A stretch of DNA of 64,000 bases from Nocardia farcinica. Its GTDB lineage: Bacteria > Actinomycetota > Actinomycetes > Mycobacteriales > Mycobacteriaceae. The notes under the pieces were generated by a model that did no database searches, was not told the origin of the DNA, and worked only from the letters and a program-made list of their open reading frames with translations. The stretch spans positions 2,232,001 through 2,296,000 of the forward strand of contig NZ_LN868938.1 of the NCBI RefSeq assembly GCF_001182745.1, in the 5' to 3' direction. A program made the translations under genes and the position numbers. Below are positions 16,850 through 27,571 of this stretch, piece after piece (the first letter of the stretch is position 1; each line of letters opens with the position of its first letter).

Positions 16850-17055
16850 AGGTAGACCCCTCTGGTTCCGATGCCCTGTCCCCGGCGCACCGCGCGGCGA
16901 CGCGACACCGACGAACCGGTCTCGCCTGCCCGACACGGCCGCCGAGTGATGTAAAGAGTACCGTTCGGCCGCCCGAACAACGCATATACCCTGGGCAAAG
17001 GCCGGTCGCCCCGCGGCGCCGCCCGCCCGTTTCGGTGATCGGCCCGTGCACCGGC

Positions 17056-17061
17056 TATAGT
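17056..17061 (+). promoter_or_regulatory. Likely -10 box of tRNA-Leu
   Basis: TATAGT ends 13 bp before the mature tRNA 5' end, consistent with a short leader removed by RNase P. No clear -35 was found at 16-18 bp. Confidence 0.5.
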
Positions 17062-17074
17062 TCACACCCGGTGC

Positions 17075-17161
17075 GCCGAGTTGGCGGAACTGGCAGACGC
17101 GACGGTCTCAAAAACCGTTGTCCGAAAGGACGTGTGGGTTCGAGTCCCACACTCGGCACCA
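17075..17161 (+). tRNA. tRNA-Leu (anticodon CAA)
   Basis: The acceptor stem GCCGAGT pairs with ACTCGGC at 17151-17157. The anticodon loop CTCAAAA gives anticodon CAA, which reads UUG. There is a long class II variable arm (TTGTCCGAAAGGACGT) and the T-loop GTTCGAGTCC. The CCA end is encoded (through 17161). Confidence 0.95.
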
Positions 17162-17237
17162 TCTCTCCCGTTCGGGTCGAACCATTCCACCGCCTCCACC
17201 GTGTCACCTCCGAGACGTCGAGCTCGGGAGGTTCCCC

Positions 17238-17747
17238 ATGCGCGTGGACCGCACCACGGTGGATCTGGCCGCGTATCCGGACCTGGTGGTGATCCTGCTC
17301 GGCATGCGGGTGCGCCGCCCGCGGGGGCTGCTGCGGTTGCTCGGGGTGGGGCCGAGGCTGTACCGCTCGCACCGGGACCGGCCCGACGGGCTGCTGCTGC
17401 ACGAGGACGTCGTCTGGGGCCTCGTCCCGCCGCATTGGGGCGCGCGGCAGTACTGGCGCGATCTGGAGAGCCTGGAGCGGTGGACCAGGAGCGCGCCGCA
17501 CCGGCAGTGGTGGCAGGAATTCCTGCGCGATTCCGGCGGCACCGGATTCTGGCACGAGGCGTATTTCCGGCGCGGCGGTATCGACGCGATGTACGACGAC
17601 ATGCGTCCGGCCGCGGGGCTGGCCCGATTCGCCCCGGTGATTCCGGCGCGCGGGCCGATGTTCTCCACCCGCGGGCGGGTCCTCGGGGAGGTCGCGCCGC
17701 CGCCCGTCGTCCCCGAATCCCGCTATTACCCGGGCGAATCCGAGTGA
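17238..17747 (+). CDS. DUF4188 family protein
   Basis: A 169-residue protein resembling the DUF4188 family, ferredoxin-like folds related to antibiotic-biosynthesis monooxygenase domains. Recognisable stretches are VVILLGMRVRRPRGLLRLL, the paired-Trp segment HWGARQYWRDLESLERW, FWHEAYFRRGGIDAMYDDM and a closing PARGPMFSTRGR. The ATG at 17238 follows GGGAGGTTCCCC. Function is unknown. It begins about 75 bp after the tRNA gene, so read-through from the tRNA promoter is possible. The 220 bp after it hold no gene. Confidence 0.75.
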   Translation: MRVDRTTVDLAAYPDLVVILLGMRVRRPRGLLRLLGVGPRLYRSHRDRPDGLLLHEDVVWGLVPPHWGARQYWRDLESLERWTRSAPHRQWWQEFLRDSGGTGFWHEAYFRRGGIDAMYDDMRPAAGLARFAPVIPARGPMFSTRGRVLGEVAPPPVVPESRYYPGESE

Positions 17748-17968
17748 GCGACGCCACAATCATCGACGGGGACCTCGGGGGATCGAACCCGATACGCACG
17801 GGGTAAGTTGCCGGTGGAACGAGCGCGGAATCATGACCATCGCGCATTCTCCGGTCGAATATCCGGGCGCGCAGTGTGTACGGCACGCAAAGTCCAGATG
17901 AATATGTCGATGCGGACCTGTGATAAGGACTTTCTCGTCTTCTACGGGTCCGAAGTCGGCTTTACCGT

Positions 17969-18598
17969 ATGCCCATGCACGTCCTGTTCGTCTGCAACGG
18001 CAATGTCTGCCGGTCGGCGATCGCCGAACGGCTCACCCGAGCCATCGCGGTCGAACACCGGCTGCCCGGCCTGACCGCCGAGAGCGCAGGCACCCGCGCG
18101 CTGGTCGGCTTCCCCATCGAACCGCTGGCCGCGCAGACCCTGCTCGGCCTGGGCGGCGACCCCGAGGGATTCCGCGCCCGCAAGCTGAAGCCGGAGTACA
18201 TCGACCGCGCCGATCTGGTGCTGACCATGACCGAGCAGATCCGCGATCAGGTGGCCGAGATGGCCTTCGGCGCCGGTTCCCGCACCTTCACCCTGCTCGA
18301 GGCGCACCGCATCGCCAAGGTCACCGGCGCGCGCTCGATCGCCGATCTGCACGCCGCCCGCAACGATCTGTCGCTGGTGGGACGGGAGAACATCGCCGAC
18401 CCGGTCGGCCTGTCCGAGGCCGCCTTCTGCGAGGTCGGCGACCGGATCGCCGAGGCGCTGGTGCCGCTGCTGCTGGCCCTGGCGCCGCACGAACACCGCC
18501 TGCGCGCCGCGGAGCACCGGCGTCCCGGGCTGGTCCTCGCCCCGCGGATCCCCGCCGCACCCCCGTCCACCTTCCTCGCCGCCCAGCGGACCCGCTGA
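17969..18598 (+). CDS. Low-molecular-weight protein-tyrosine (or arginine) phosphatase
   Basis: A 209-residue phosphatase with the P-loop CNGNVCRSAIAE (C-X5-R-S) at its N-terminus. The general-acid Asp is in ENIADPVGLSEAAF near residue 147. It is longer than the about 160 aa of classical enzymes because of an internal stretch (RIAKVTGARSIADLHAARND) and a Pro/Ala/Arg tail. Two ATGs are possible, 17969 and 17975. A -10-like TACCGT at 17963-17968 puts a leaderless transcript start at the second. There is no partner kinase or polysaccharide cluster nearby. Confidence 0.85.
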   Translation: MPMHVLFVCNGNVCRSAIAERLTRAIAVEHRLPGLTAESAGTRALVGFPIEPLAAQTLLGLGGDPEGFRARKLKPEYIDRADLVLTMTEQIRDQVAEMAFGAGSRTFTLLEAHRIAKVTGARSIADLHAARNDLSLVGRENIADPVGLSEAAFCEVGDRIAEALVPLLLALAPHEHRLRAAEHRRPGLVLAPRIPAAPPSTFLAAQRTR

Positions 18599-18709
18599 GC
18601 GGGACCGAAAATCTCACCCCCGGCCTATGTCGCTGTCGCGCACCCAGGGATTACACTGCCCGCGAACACCTTCCGCCGTTGACGGTTCGACACGGGACAG
18701 GAATCAGAC

Positions 18710-19120
18710 ATGCCGAAACGCATTTCGGATGTTTCGCTCCATGTGTATGCGACTCCCGAAATCCTCGATCAGGTCGTCGACACCGTCCGGGCGGTGGTGG
18801 ACGACCACCTCCAGGAGCGCGATGTCTTCGCCTGGCGCTTCACCCTGCCGGTCGACACCGACGACCCGGCCCACCGGCTGCTGGAGACCCAGTGGCTGCT
18901 CGACCATCCCGGTGAGCAGCCCGACGGGCGCGGCACCTACGAGATCGCGCTGAGCCTGGTCGGCGCGCCCACCGACCTCACGGCGGCGGGGCTGGCGGCG
19001 CTGGAGGACCGGCTGATGCTCGAAACCTCCTGCGGCTGTTTCGATCTCGACGTGCCGCGCACCATCACCACGCAGCGGCGGGACAGCTACGACTACGAAT
19101 TCGAGCGCGAGATCCTCTGA
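18710..19120 (+). CDS. Conserved hypothetical protein, 136 aa
   Basis: Not recognised. A soluble, acidic protein beginning MPKRISDVSLHVYATPEILDQVV and ending with a CGC motif (LETSCGCFDLDVP) and an acidic tail. Predicted alternating strands and helices, with no signal peptide or membrane segment. The ATG at 18710 is preceded by GACAGGAATCAGAC. It converges on tesB 22 bp downstream. Confidence 0.7.
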   Translation: MPKRISDVSLHVYATPEILDQVVDTVRAVVDDHLQERDVFAWRFTLPVDTDDPAHRLLETQWLLDHPGEQPDGRGTYEIALSLVGAPTDLTAAGLAALEDRLMLETSCGCFDLDVPRTITTQRRDSYDYEFEREIL

Positions 19121-19142
19121 CCGGCGGGCACCGCCGCCGCGT

Positions 19143-20051
19143 TCACCGGCGCGACGGGAAGTGCCGGATGAGTCCCTCCTGCACGGTCGTGGCCAGCAGG
19201 TCCCCCGTGCGGGAGTAGAACCGGCCGGTCGCCAGGCCCCGCGAGCCCGCCGCCACCGGCGATTCGGTGGCGTACAGTGCCCAGTCGTCGAAGCGGAACG
19301 GGCGGTGGAACCAGATCGAGTGGTTCACCGTCGCCGCCACGATCCGGTCCAGCCCCCACGACAGACCGTGCGTGGTGAGGATCGAGTCGAGCACGGTGGT
19401 GTCGGAGGAGTAGCCGAGCGTGGCCACGTGCACCAGCGGATCGTCGGGCAGCGCGCCGTCGGCGCGCATCCACACCCGGTTGTGGTTGAGCCGCTCGCCG
19501 GTGCCCTTGAGAATCCAGGCCGGATCGTTCGTATAGCGCATGTCGATCGGCCGCGGCGCCTTGACGAACATCTCGAGCTTGTCCTCGAGACCCTGGAAGC
19601 TCTCCTCCACCCGGGGCAGCGTCTCCGGGTCGGGCACCTCGGGTAAGGCGTGCGCGTGCTCGAGGCCCTTGCCCCAGTCCTGGAAGGCGGCCAGCATGAC
19701 GAACAGTTCCTGGTCGTCCTGCACGGCGGTGACGGTGCGGTTGGCGAAGGCGCGCCCGTCGCGGTGGCGCACCACTCGGTACTCGATCGGCTTCTTCGGA
19801 TCACCGCCGCGCACGAAATGCGCGTTCACCGCGTGCACCGGCCGGTCGCCGACGGTGCGGCCCGCGGCCATGATCGCCTGCGCGACGAGCTGGCCGCCGA
19901 AGGTCCGGCTCCACACCTTCTCCGGGTGGTGGCCGATGAAGACGTCGGGCTCCACCTCGTCGAGTTCGAGCAGCCCGAGCAGCACATCCAGGTCGGAGCG
20001 CTCCGCCGGCGCCTGCTCGGCGCCGACGGAATCGCTCAGCGATATGCTCAC
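19143..20051 (-). CDS. tesB: Acyl-CoA thioesterase II
   Basis: A 302-residue double-hotdog thioesterase that releases free fatty acid from acyl-CoA. Family stretches: VWSRTFGGQLVAQAIMAAGRTV, HAVNAHFVRGGDPKKPIEY, LGYSSDTTVLDSIL, the core NHSIWFHRPFRFDDWALYATESP and the closing GLATGRFYSRTGDLLATTVQEGLIR. The GTG start at 20051 overlaps the pyk stop by one base, so pyk-tesB form an operon as in M. tuberculosis pykA-tesB1. Confidence 0.93.
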   Translation of the reverse strand: MSISLSDSVGAEQAPAERSDLDVLLGLLELDEVEPDVFIGHHPEKVWSRTFGGQLVAQAIMAAGRTVGDRPVHAVNAHFVRGGDPKKPIEYRVVRHRDGRAFANRTVTAVQDDQELFVMLAAFQDWGKGLEHAHALPEVPDPETLPRVEESFQGLEDKLEMFVKAPRPIDMRYTNDPAWILKGTGERLNHNRVWMRADGALPDDPLVHVATLGYSSDTTVLDSILTTHGLSWGLDRIVAATVNHSIWFHRPFRFDDWALYATESPVAAGSRGLATGRFYSRTGDLLATTVQEGLIRHFPSRR

Positions 20052-21469
20052 TAATGGTCCTCCTCACCGATGCGGTGCACGTGGATCAGGTTGGTGGAAC
20101 CGACAGTACCGGGCGGGGAGCCCGCCACGATCACCACGAGATCACCCTTGCTGTAGCGCCCCATCGACAGCAGCGCCTGGTCGACCTGGTGGATCATCGC
20201 GTCGGTGCTGTCCACGGTCGGCACGATGAAGGTCTCGGTACCCCAGGTCAGCGCCAGCTGGCTGCGCACCTCGGGCAGCGGGGTGAACGCCAGCAGCGGC
20301 AGCGGCGTGTGCAGCCGGGCCAGCCGGCGCACCGTGTCACCGGATTGCGTGAACGCCACCAGTGCCTTGGCATTGAGCCGTTCGCCGATGTCACGGGCGG
20401 CGTAGGAGATGACGCCGCGCTTGGTGCGCGGCACGTGGGTCAGCGGCGGCACCCGGGTCGAGGATTCGGCCTCCACCGCGTGCACGATGCGGGCCATGGT
20501 GCGGACGGTCTCGATCGGGAACGCGCCCACCGAGGTCTCGCCGGACAGCATCACCGCGTCGGCGCCGTCGAGCACCGCGTTGGCCACGTCGGAGGCCTCG
20601 GCGCGGGTCGGGCGGCTGTTCTCGATCATCGATTCCAGCATCTGGGTGGCGACGATGACCGGCTTGGCGTTCTCGCGCGCCATCTGGATCGCGCGCTTCT
20701 GCACCAGCGGCACCTGCTCGAGCGGCAGCTCCACGCCCAGATCGCCGCGGGCGACCATGATCGCGTCGAAGGCCAGCACGATGGCCTCCAGGTTGTCGAT
20801 GGCCTCGGGCTTCTCCAGCTTGCCGATCACCGGCACCCGCCGGCCGACCTTGTCCATCACGTCGTGCACCAGCTCGACGTCGGCGGGCGAGCGCACGAAC
20901 GACAGCGCGATGAAGTCGACGCCCAGGTCGAGCGCGAATTCCAGATCCTCGATGTCCTTGTCCGACAGCGCGGGCACCGAGACGTCCATGCCGGGCAGCG
21001 ACACGCCCTTGTTGTTGGACACCGGGCCGCCCTCGGTCACTCGGCACACCACGTCGTTGCCCTCGACGCGGGTGACGGTGAGTCCGACCTTGCCGTCGTC
21101 GACGAGCAGCCGGTCGCCGGGCTTGGCGTCCTGGGCCAGCTGCTTGTAGGTGGTGGAGACCCGATCGTGGGAGCCGTCGATGTCGTCGACCGTGATGCGG
21201 ACCTCCTCCCCGGTCGCCCACACCGTGCGGCCCTCGGCGAAGCGGCCGAGGCGGATCTTGGGGCCCTGTAGGTCGGCGAGAATGCCGACCGCACGGCCGA
21301 GATGGTCGGAGGCCTGGCGGACCTTCTTGTAGTTCTCGGCATGGTCGCTGTGCTCGCCGTGGCTGAAATTCAGCCGCGCGACGTCCATGCCGCTCTCGAC
21401 GAGTTCGCGGATACGGTCCTCGGTGGCAGTGGCCGGTCCGAGCGTGCACACAATCTTCGTCCGTCGCAT
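20051..21469 (-). CDS. pyk: Pyruvate kinase
   Basis: A 472-residue glycolytic enzyme converting phosphoenolpyruvate and ADP to pyruvate and ATP. Motifs: RRTKIVCTLGPAT at the N-terminus, RLNFSHGEHSDH, ILADLQGPKIRLG, the active-site Lys/metal region IGKLEKPEAIDNLE, MVARGDLGVELPLE and KPVIVATQMLESM. The allosteric C-terminal domain is present. ATG 21469 gives the standard N-terminus; a GTG lies one codon upstream. No other glycolytic gene is in the window. Confidence 0.96.
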   Translation of the reverse strand: MRRTKIVCTLGPATATEDRIRELVESGMDVARLNFSHGEHSDHAENYKKVRQASDHLGRAVGILADLQGPKIRLGRFAEGRTVWATGEEVRITVDDIDGSHDRVSTTYKQLAQDAKPGDRLLVDDGKVGLTVTRVEGNDVVCRVTEGGPVSNNKGVSLPGMDVSVPALSDKDIEDLEFALDLGVDFIALSFVRSPADVELVHDVMDKVGRRVPVIGKLEKPEAIDNLEAIVLAFDAIMVARGDLGVELPLEQVPLVQKRAIQMARENAKPVIVATQMLESMIENSRPTRAEASDVANAVLDGADAVMLSGETSVGAFPIETVRTMARIVHAVEAESSTRVPPLTHVPRTKRGVISYAARDIGERLNAKALVAFTQSGDTVRRLARLHTPLPLLAFTPLPEVRSQLALTWGTETFIVPTVDSTDAMIHQVDQALLSMGRYSKGDLVVIVAGSPPGTVGSTNLIHVHRIGEEDH

Positions 21470-21557
21470 CACGGGTAGAGCGTAGTCCTGTCACCGGCGT
21501 GGGGCCCGTCCCGGCCTCGATGAAGAATTGGTGAACTGGGCCGGGCCCGGAACGCGA

Positions 21558-21589
21558 CGGGCACCCGCCCCGGAGGGGGAGGGTGCCCG
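21558..21589 (-). terminator. Hairpin downstream of the TM2 gene
   Basis: CGGGCACCC (21558-21566) pairs with GGGTGCCCG (21581-21589), extended by further GC pairs inside. It lies between the TM2-gene stop and pyk, so it probably ends the TM2 transcript. There is no long U-tract, as is common in this group. Confidence 0.65.
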
Positions 21590-21611
21590 GATGCCTGCCG
21601 ACCGGTCGCGA

Positions 21612-22160
21612 TCAGTCGCGCAGCGGACGTCCCTGCGCGTCGGGCACCTTGCCGGTGAGCATCATGATGCCGTCGACCAGCGGCCAGATGGCGCCGATAC
21701 CGCAGGTCAGCCAGGTGACGGCGATCTGCGCGATGGCGATGCCGGTGTAACCGGTGTAGAACCGGCCGACGCCGAAGCCGCCGAGGAAGATCTGCAACAG
21801 ACCGGCGGTCAGCTTCTGCTTGTCGGAGAACGGGACACCGAACGGGTCGCGGCCGTAGGGCGCCTCGGGATCGTTCGGGTTGTACCCCTGCGGGTACGGC
21901 GCGGGCGGGTAGCCGCCGGGCTGACCGTAGCCGGGCTGCCCGTACGGCTGCTGGCCGTAGGGCTGCTGGCCGTAGGCCGCCTGCTGCGCGTACGGATCGC
22001 TCTGCTGCCCGTAGGGCTGCTGCGGCTGCTGCGCGTACGGGTCACTCTGCTGGCCGTACGGCTGCTGCTGGCCCGCGCCCTTGCTCAGATCCGGGCCGGT
22101 GCCGGGCGGGCCGTACTGCGGGCCGCCGTAGCCCGGATTCTGCTGGTAGGGGTCGGTCAC
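21612..22160 (-). CDS. TM2-domain membrane protein with Tyr/Gln/Pro-rich repeats
   Basis: A 182-residue protein. Residues 1-105 are a low-complexity segment built from PYGQQ, DPYAQQ and PGYGQPG repeats, probably disordered. A TM2 domain follows at about 110-165: two membrane spans (AGLLQIFLGGFGVGRFYTG and IAVTWLTCGIGAIWPLVDG). The GTG at 22160 is in frame; an ATG just upstream is not. The role is unknown, and Pro/Gln-rich TM2 proteins are common in actinobacteria. It sits between lgt and pyk, where mycobacteria carry small membrane genes. Confidence 0.85.
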   Translation of the reverse strand: MTDPYQQNPGYGGPQYGPPGTGPDLSKGAGQQQPYGQQSDPYAQQPQQPYGQQSDPYAQQAAYGQQPYGQQPYGQPGYGQPGGYPPAPYPQGYNPNDPEAPYGRDPFGVPFSDKQKLTAGLLQIFLGGFGVGRFYTGYTGIAIAQIAVTWLTCGIGAIWPLVDGIMMLTGKVPDAQGRPLRD

Positions 22161-22238
22161 TCATGTCCTCCTCATTCGTGCGGGCACCTCCTGCTGGCCC
22201 CCGGAATCGCGATCAGCTGACGGGCACGCCCGCGACGA

Positions 22239-23693
22239 TCACGCGTCATTCTCGCCGGAGTCGACCCGATCTGTCGCCCCGGCACCCGCCGATCCGGTGG
22301 CCGACGCCGCGGTGCCCGCGGACGTCGACTCGTTATCGCGGGTGGATTCGGATTCGTTGCCACGCCCCGCACCGGACTTCCCGGCGGACTTGTCGGCAGC
22401 GGACTTCGCGGAGCCGGACTTGTCTGCCGCGGGCTGGTCGGCAGCGGACTGCGCGGAGCCGGACTTGTCTGCCGCGGACTTGTCGGCGGCGGAGGTGTCT
22501 GCCGCGGACTCGCCTGCGGCCGACTCCTTGTCCGCGGCGGACTTCTCCGCGGCGGTCGCGCCCGACGCGGCCTTCACGGCGGCGGCCCGGTCCGCGTCGT
22601 CCGACGAACCCGCCGCCTCGCCGGAGTCGGAGTCGGTGGCGGCGGAGTCGGTGGCGGAGTCGGTGGCGGAAGCATCCTTCGCGGTGTCGTCGCTGGGCGG
22701 CGTGTCCTTCGCATCGCCGTCGGTGTCCGTCGCGGTCGATGCCGTCGCGCCCGGTTGGGCCGGTCCGTTCGCCGCGACCCCGGCCGCGCGCAGCGCCGCG
22801 AGCTGCCACGGCCACGGGCGCGTCGTGCCGCCGGGTTGCAGCCGTTCCGGCGCCTCCCGGCCCTTGGTGGCGAAGACGAAGTAGGCGATCGCGGCCAGGA
22901 ACACCAGGGCGGAGGTGAAGTTGTTGATCCGGATGCCCGCGACGAGGGTCGCCTCGTCGTCGCGCATCAGCTCGACGAAGAAGCGGCCGAAGCTGTACCC
23001 GGCGACGTAGAGCGCGAACAGCCTGCCGTGGCCGATGCGGAAGCGCTTGTCCAGCTGCACGAGCGCGATCACCACGAGCACGTTCCACAGCAGTTCGTAG
23101 AGGAACGTGGGGTGCACGATCTTCTCCACGACGCCGTTGGAGATGCCGTTCATCGGGTCGGGGTCGCCCGCGGCGTCGAAGCGCGGGTAGATCTCCAGGC
23201 CCCACGGCAGGGTGGTCTCGCGGCCGTAGAGTTCCTGGTTGAACCAGTTGCCCAGCCGTCCGATGGCCTGCGCGAGCAGGATCGGCGGGGCGATGGCATC
23301 GCCGAAGGCGGGCAACGGGATCCGGTAGATCCGGCAGGCGATCCAGGCGCCGATACCGCCGAGGAACACCGCGCCCCAGATGCCGAGTCCGCCCTGCCAG
23401 ATGTAGAGCGCCTCGACCGGATCGCCGCCCTCCCCGAAGTACTTTCGCCAGTCCGTGGCCACGTGGTAGGCGCGGCCGCCGATCAGGCCGAACGGCACGG
23501 CGAACATCGCGACGTCGAGCACCGTGCCCTCGCGGCCGCCGCGCTGCTGCCAGCGCCGCTCACCCCACCAGATGGCGACGACGATGCCGAGGATGATGCA
23601 CAGGGCGTAGGCCCGCAACGGGATCGGCCCGATATGCCACACGCCCTGCGGGGGGCTGGGAATGTAGGCCAGCACATCGCTTCGTAAGGTCAC
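22239..23693 (-). CDS. lgt: Prolipoprotein diacylglyceryl transferase
   Basis: A 484-residue integral membrane enzyme that moves diacylglycerol from phosphatidylglycerol to the lipobox Cys of prolipoproteins. The seven-span core (1-300) contains the Lgt signature GRLGNWFNQELYG with the essential Arg, plus GGRAYHV and the HPTFLYELLWN region. From about residue 315 a 170-residue tail follows, made almost only of Ala, Ser, Asp, Lys and Thr with SAADKS-type repeats. The GTG at 23693 gives the usual N-terminus (YIPSPPQGVWHIGPIPLRAY). It lies directly after trpA, as in M. tuberculosis. Confidence 0.95.
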   Translation of the reverse strand: MTLRSDVLAYIPSPPQGVWHIGPIPLRAYALCIILGIVVAIWWGERRWQQRGGREGTVLDVAMFAVPFGLIGGRAYHVATDWRKYFGEGGDPVEALYIWQGGLGIWGAVFLGGIGAWIACRIYRIPLPAFGDAIAPPILLAQAIGRLGNWFNQELYGRETTLPWGLEIYPRFDAAGDPDPMNGISNGVVEKIVHPTFLYELLWNVLVVIALVQLDKRFRIGHGRLFALYVAGYSFGRFFVELMRDDEATLVAGIRINNFTSALVFLAAIAYFVFATKGREAPERLQPGGTTRPWPWQLAALRAAGVAANGPAQPGATASTATDTDGDAKDTPPSDDTAKDASATDSATDSAATDSDSGEAAGSSDDADRAAAVKAASGATAAEKSAADKESAAGESAADTSAADKSAADKSGSAQSAADQPAADKSGSAKSAADKSAGKSGAGRGNESESTRDNESTSAGTAASATGSAGAGATDRVDSGENDA

Positions 23694-23777
23694 GGGGCCA
23701 CCGTAGTCGAGCCGGGGCACGGCCAGCGATCCGGCCGGTACGCGACCGGCCGGGTCATCGCGCGTGCGCCGCCCGGC

Positions 23778-24574
23778 TCAGGAGGCGACGGTCGCCGAAC
23801 GCACGCCCTCGGCGAGCTCCGAGGTGAGCGCGCGCACCGCGTCCAGCCCCTCGCCCGCGGCGCTGACCAGCGCGGAACCGACGATCACGCCGTCGGCGTA
23901 GGAGGCGATCTCGGCTGCCTGCGCACCGTTGCGCACGCCGAGGCCGACGCCGATCGGGATGTCGGAATGCGCCCGGATGCGCGCGCACAGCGCGGGCGCG
24001 GCCGAGGAGACCGCGTCGCGCGCGCCGGTGACACCCATCGTCGAGGCCGCGTAGATGAAGCCGCGGCTGGCTTCGAGCGTCTTGACCAGCCGTTCCTCGG
24101 TGGACGACGGCGCGACCAGGAAGATGCGATCGAGATTGTGGGTGGCCGAGGCGATGAACCAGTCGTCGGCCTCCTCGGGGATCAGGTTGGGCGTGATGAT
24201 GCCCGCCCCGCCCGCCGCGGCCAGATCGCGGGCGAACCGCTCCACGCCGTAGCGCAACACCGGATTCCAGTAGCTCATCACCACGGCTTGGCCGCCCGCG
24301 GCGGTGATCGCCTCGACGACGGAGAACACGTCGCGCACCCGCACGCCGCCGCGCAGCGCCTGCTCGGCCGCGGCCTGGATGGTCGGGCCGTCCATCACCG
24401 GATCGGAGTAGGCGACGCCGACTTCCACGATGTCGCAACCGGATTCGACCATCGCCCGGCAGGTCGCGATGGAGCCGGCCAGGTCGGGGTAGCCCGCGGG
24501 CAGGTAGCCGATCAGCGCGGCCCGGTGCTCGGCGCGCGCGGTGGCGAAGGTGTTGGCGAGGCGGGACTGCTGGC

Positions 24575-24578
<4 letters not shown>
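23778..24578 (-). CDS. trpA: Tryptophan synthase alpha subunit
   Basis: A 266-residue TIM-barrel subunit that cleaves indole-3-glycerol phosphate to indole for TrpB. Catalytic Glu lies in [21 protein letters not shown] and the Asp in the same stretch. The phosphate loop is [14 protein letters not shown] and the catalytic loop region is STMGVTGAR. The GTG at 24578 overlaps the trpB stop (GTGA), as expected for a coupled heteromeric enzyme. Confidence 0.97.
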
Positions 24579-25845
<1,267 letters not shown>

Positions 25846-25846
<1 letters not shown>

Positions 25847-26664
25847 CACCGCCCCCGCCGCGCCGGCTTCGGGCAGGACGGGTGGGTGCCCGCGGTCACC
25901 AGTTCCGAGACCGCCGCACGCGGGTCACCGCTGGTCACCAGGCCCTCGCCGACGAGCACGGCGTCCGCGCCCGCGCCCGCGTAGGCGAGCAGGTCGGCGG
26001 TGCCGCGGATACCGGACTCGGCCACCCGGATCACCTCGGTGGGCAGGCCGGGGGCGATGCGGGCGAACACGTCGCGATCCACCTCCAGGGTCTTCAGGTT
26101 GCGGGCGTTGACGCCGATGACGGAGGCGCCCGCCTCCAGCGCGCGGTCGGCCTCCTCCTCGGTGTGCACCTCCACCAACGCGGTCATGCCGAGCGATTCG
26201 GTGCGGTCGATCAGCGAGGCCAGCACGTCCTGTTCCAGCGCGGCGACGATCAGCAGGATGACGTCGGCGCCGTGCGCGCGTGCCTCGTGGATCTGGTAGG
26301 GCCCGACGACGAAGTCCTTGCGCAGGATCGGGATGTTCACCGTGGCCCGCACGGCGTCGAGGTCGTCGAGCGAACCGCCGAAGCGGCGGCCCTCGGTGAG
26401 CACGCTGATGACGCGGGCGCCGCCGTCCTCGTAGGCCTTGGCCAGGCTCGCCGGGTCCGGGATGTCGGCCAGCGCGCCCTTGGACGGGCTCGCACGTTTG
26501 ACCTCGGCGATCACGCCGATGCCGTCTTCCAGAAGAGCGGCCCGAGCGTCGAGGGGGGCGGGCGCTTTCGCCGCGGCGGCCTTGATGGACTGGAAGTCCA
26601 GGAGGGCTTCACGAGCGGCCACGTCCGCGCGGACCCCGTCGAGAATCGAGTCGAGTACCGTCAT
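25846..26664 (-). CDS. trpC: Indole-3-glycerol phosphate synthase
   Basis: A 272-residue TIM barrel closing the indole ring. Catalytic features are [13 protein letters not shown], the Lys in [13 protein letters not shown], and the Glu and Asn in the LVEVHTEEE and [13 protein letters not shown] segments. It is the IGPS domain alone, not a TrpC-TrpF fusion, and no trpF is in the window. The ATG at 26664 has AAAGGATT about 10 bases upstream. A 184-bp gap separates it from the membrane gene before it, with no clear attenuator. Confidence 0.96.
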
Positions 26665-26848
26665 CTGGCTCGAATCCTTTCTGGGGAGACGCCTCTTGCT
26701 GCCCAGGAATCCCCTTAGGCGCTGTCTCACCGATGTCGACAAAGAATAAATGGGCGTACCTTGCGCCGCGGCGGCGGGGTTGTCCTCGGTCGCCGGGGGC
26801 AGGTCGGGTGCGCCATGCCGTCGGGAGGGTGGTATGGGCACTCTCACG

Positions 26849-27571
26849 TCAGGGGGCCTTACGGTCGGTGTCGGGTCGGTCGTCGCCGGCGCGGTGGTCG
26901 TCCTCGGTGGGGTCCTCCCCCGCGTCCAGCGCGTCCCACAGCACCCGTTCGGAGAGCGCGCCACCCTCCTGGTTCCGCTGCTTGGCGACCTCCTCGGCCG
27001 CGGCGGCGCGGCGGGCGCCGGGGTTGTCGTAGCGGCCGGACAGGCCCGCCGACTCGCGCGGCATCCGCGCCAGCAGCAGGCCCGCCGCGAACGCGCACAG
27101 CGCGGCGGTCATCGTCACCACCGCCGGGAAGATCGAGGTCTGCACCTCGGTCACGGTGGCCCGGCCGGGCAGCTCGGCCAGCGCGCCCGCCCGCTCCGCG
27201 GTCGCACCGGAGCCGGTGAGCAGCGCGAAGGCCGGCACGGCGGTGACCGCGGCGACCAACGCGACCAGCACGCCCACCACCCGGCGCAGCCAGCCCCGGG
27301 TCGCCAGCACCGCCGCGACGGCCGCCAGCAGCACCAGCGCCAGCGGGGTGAGCGCACCGAACCAGGTGGCGCCGACCAGGTCGTCGGTGCGCGGTTCGGT
27401 GAGCCCGTCGGCGGAGGTGACCCGCACCCAGGTCAACCGCGAGGCGCCCCACATCAGCGCGGCCGCCACGGCCAGCAGCACCACCGGTGCGATCGGGCGG
27501 CCGCCCCGCCGTGCCCGGAGCGCGCGCGACCCGCCCTCGGCGGGCGCGCGGTCCGGGTCCGGCGCGGTCAC
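26849..27571 (-). CDS. Trp-operon conserved membrane protein (TIGR02234 family)
   Basis: A 240-residue protein with four membrane segments (around [48 protein letters not shown] and [19 protein letters not shown]) and an acidic, charged C-terminus. This family is found almost only between trpE and trpC in actinobacteria; the M. tuberculosis counterpart is Rv1610. Its function is unknown. The GTG at 27571 overlaps the trpE stop (GTGA). Confidence 0.9.
   Translation of the reverse strand: MTAPDPDRAPAEGGSRALRARRGGRPIAPVVLLAVAAALMWGASRLTWVRVTSADGLTEPRTDDLVGATWFGALTPLALVLLAAVAAVLATRGWLRRVVGVLVALVAAVTAVPAFALLTGSGATAERAGALAELPGRATVTEVQTSIFPAVVTMTAALCAFAAGLLLARMPRESAGLSGRYDNPGARRAAAAEEVAKQRNQEGGALSERVLWDALDAGEDPTEDDHRAGDDRPDTDRKAP

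Noticed and set aside
22280..22760. CRISPR-like short repeats
   Set aside because: The repeats are in-frame codons of the Lgt Ala/Ser/Asp/Lys tail, irregular in length and without spacers.
26665..26848. Separate gene or attenuator between the TIGR02234 gene and trpC
   Set aside because: Some frames continue from trpC, but they lack start signals and homology; no hairpin with a U-tract was found.
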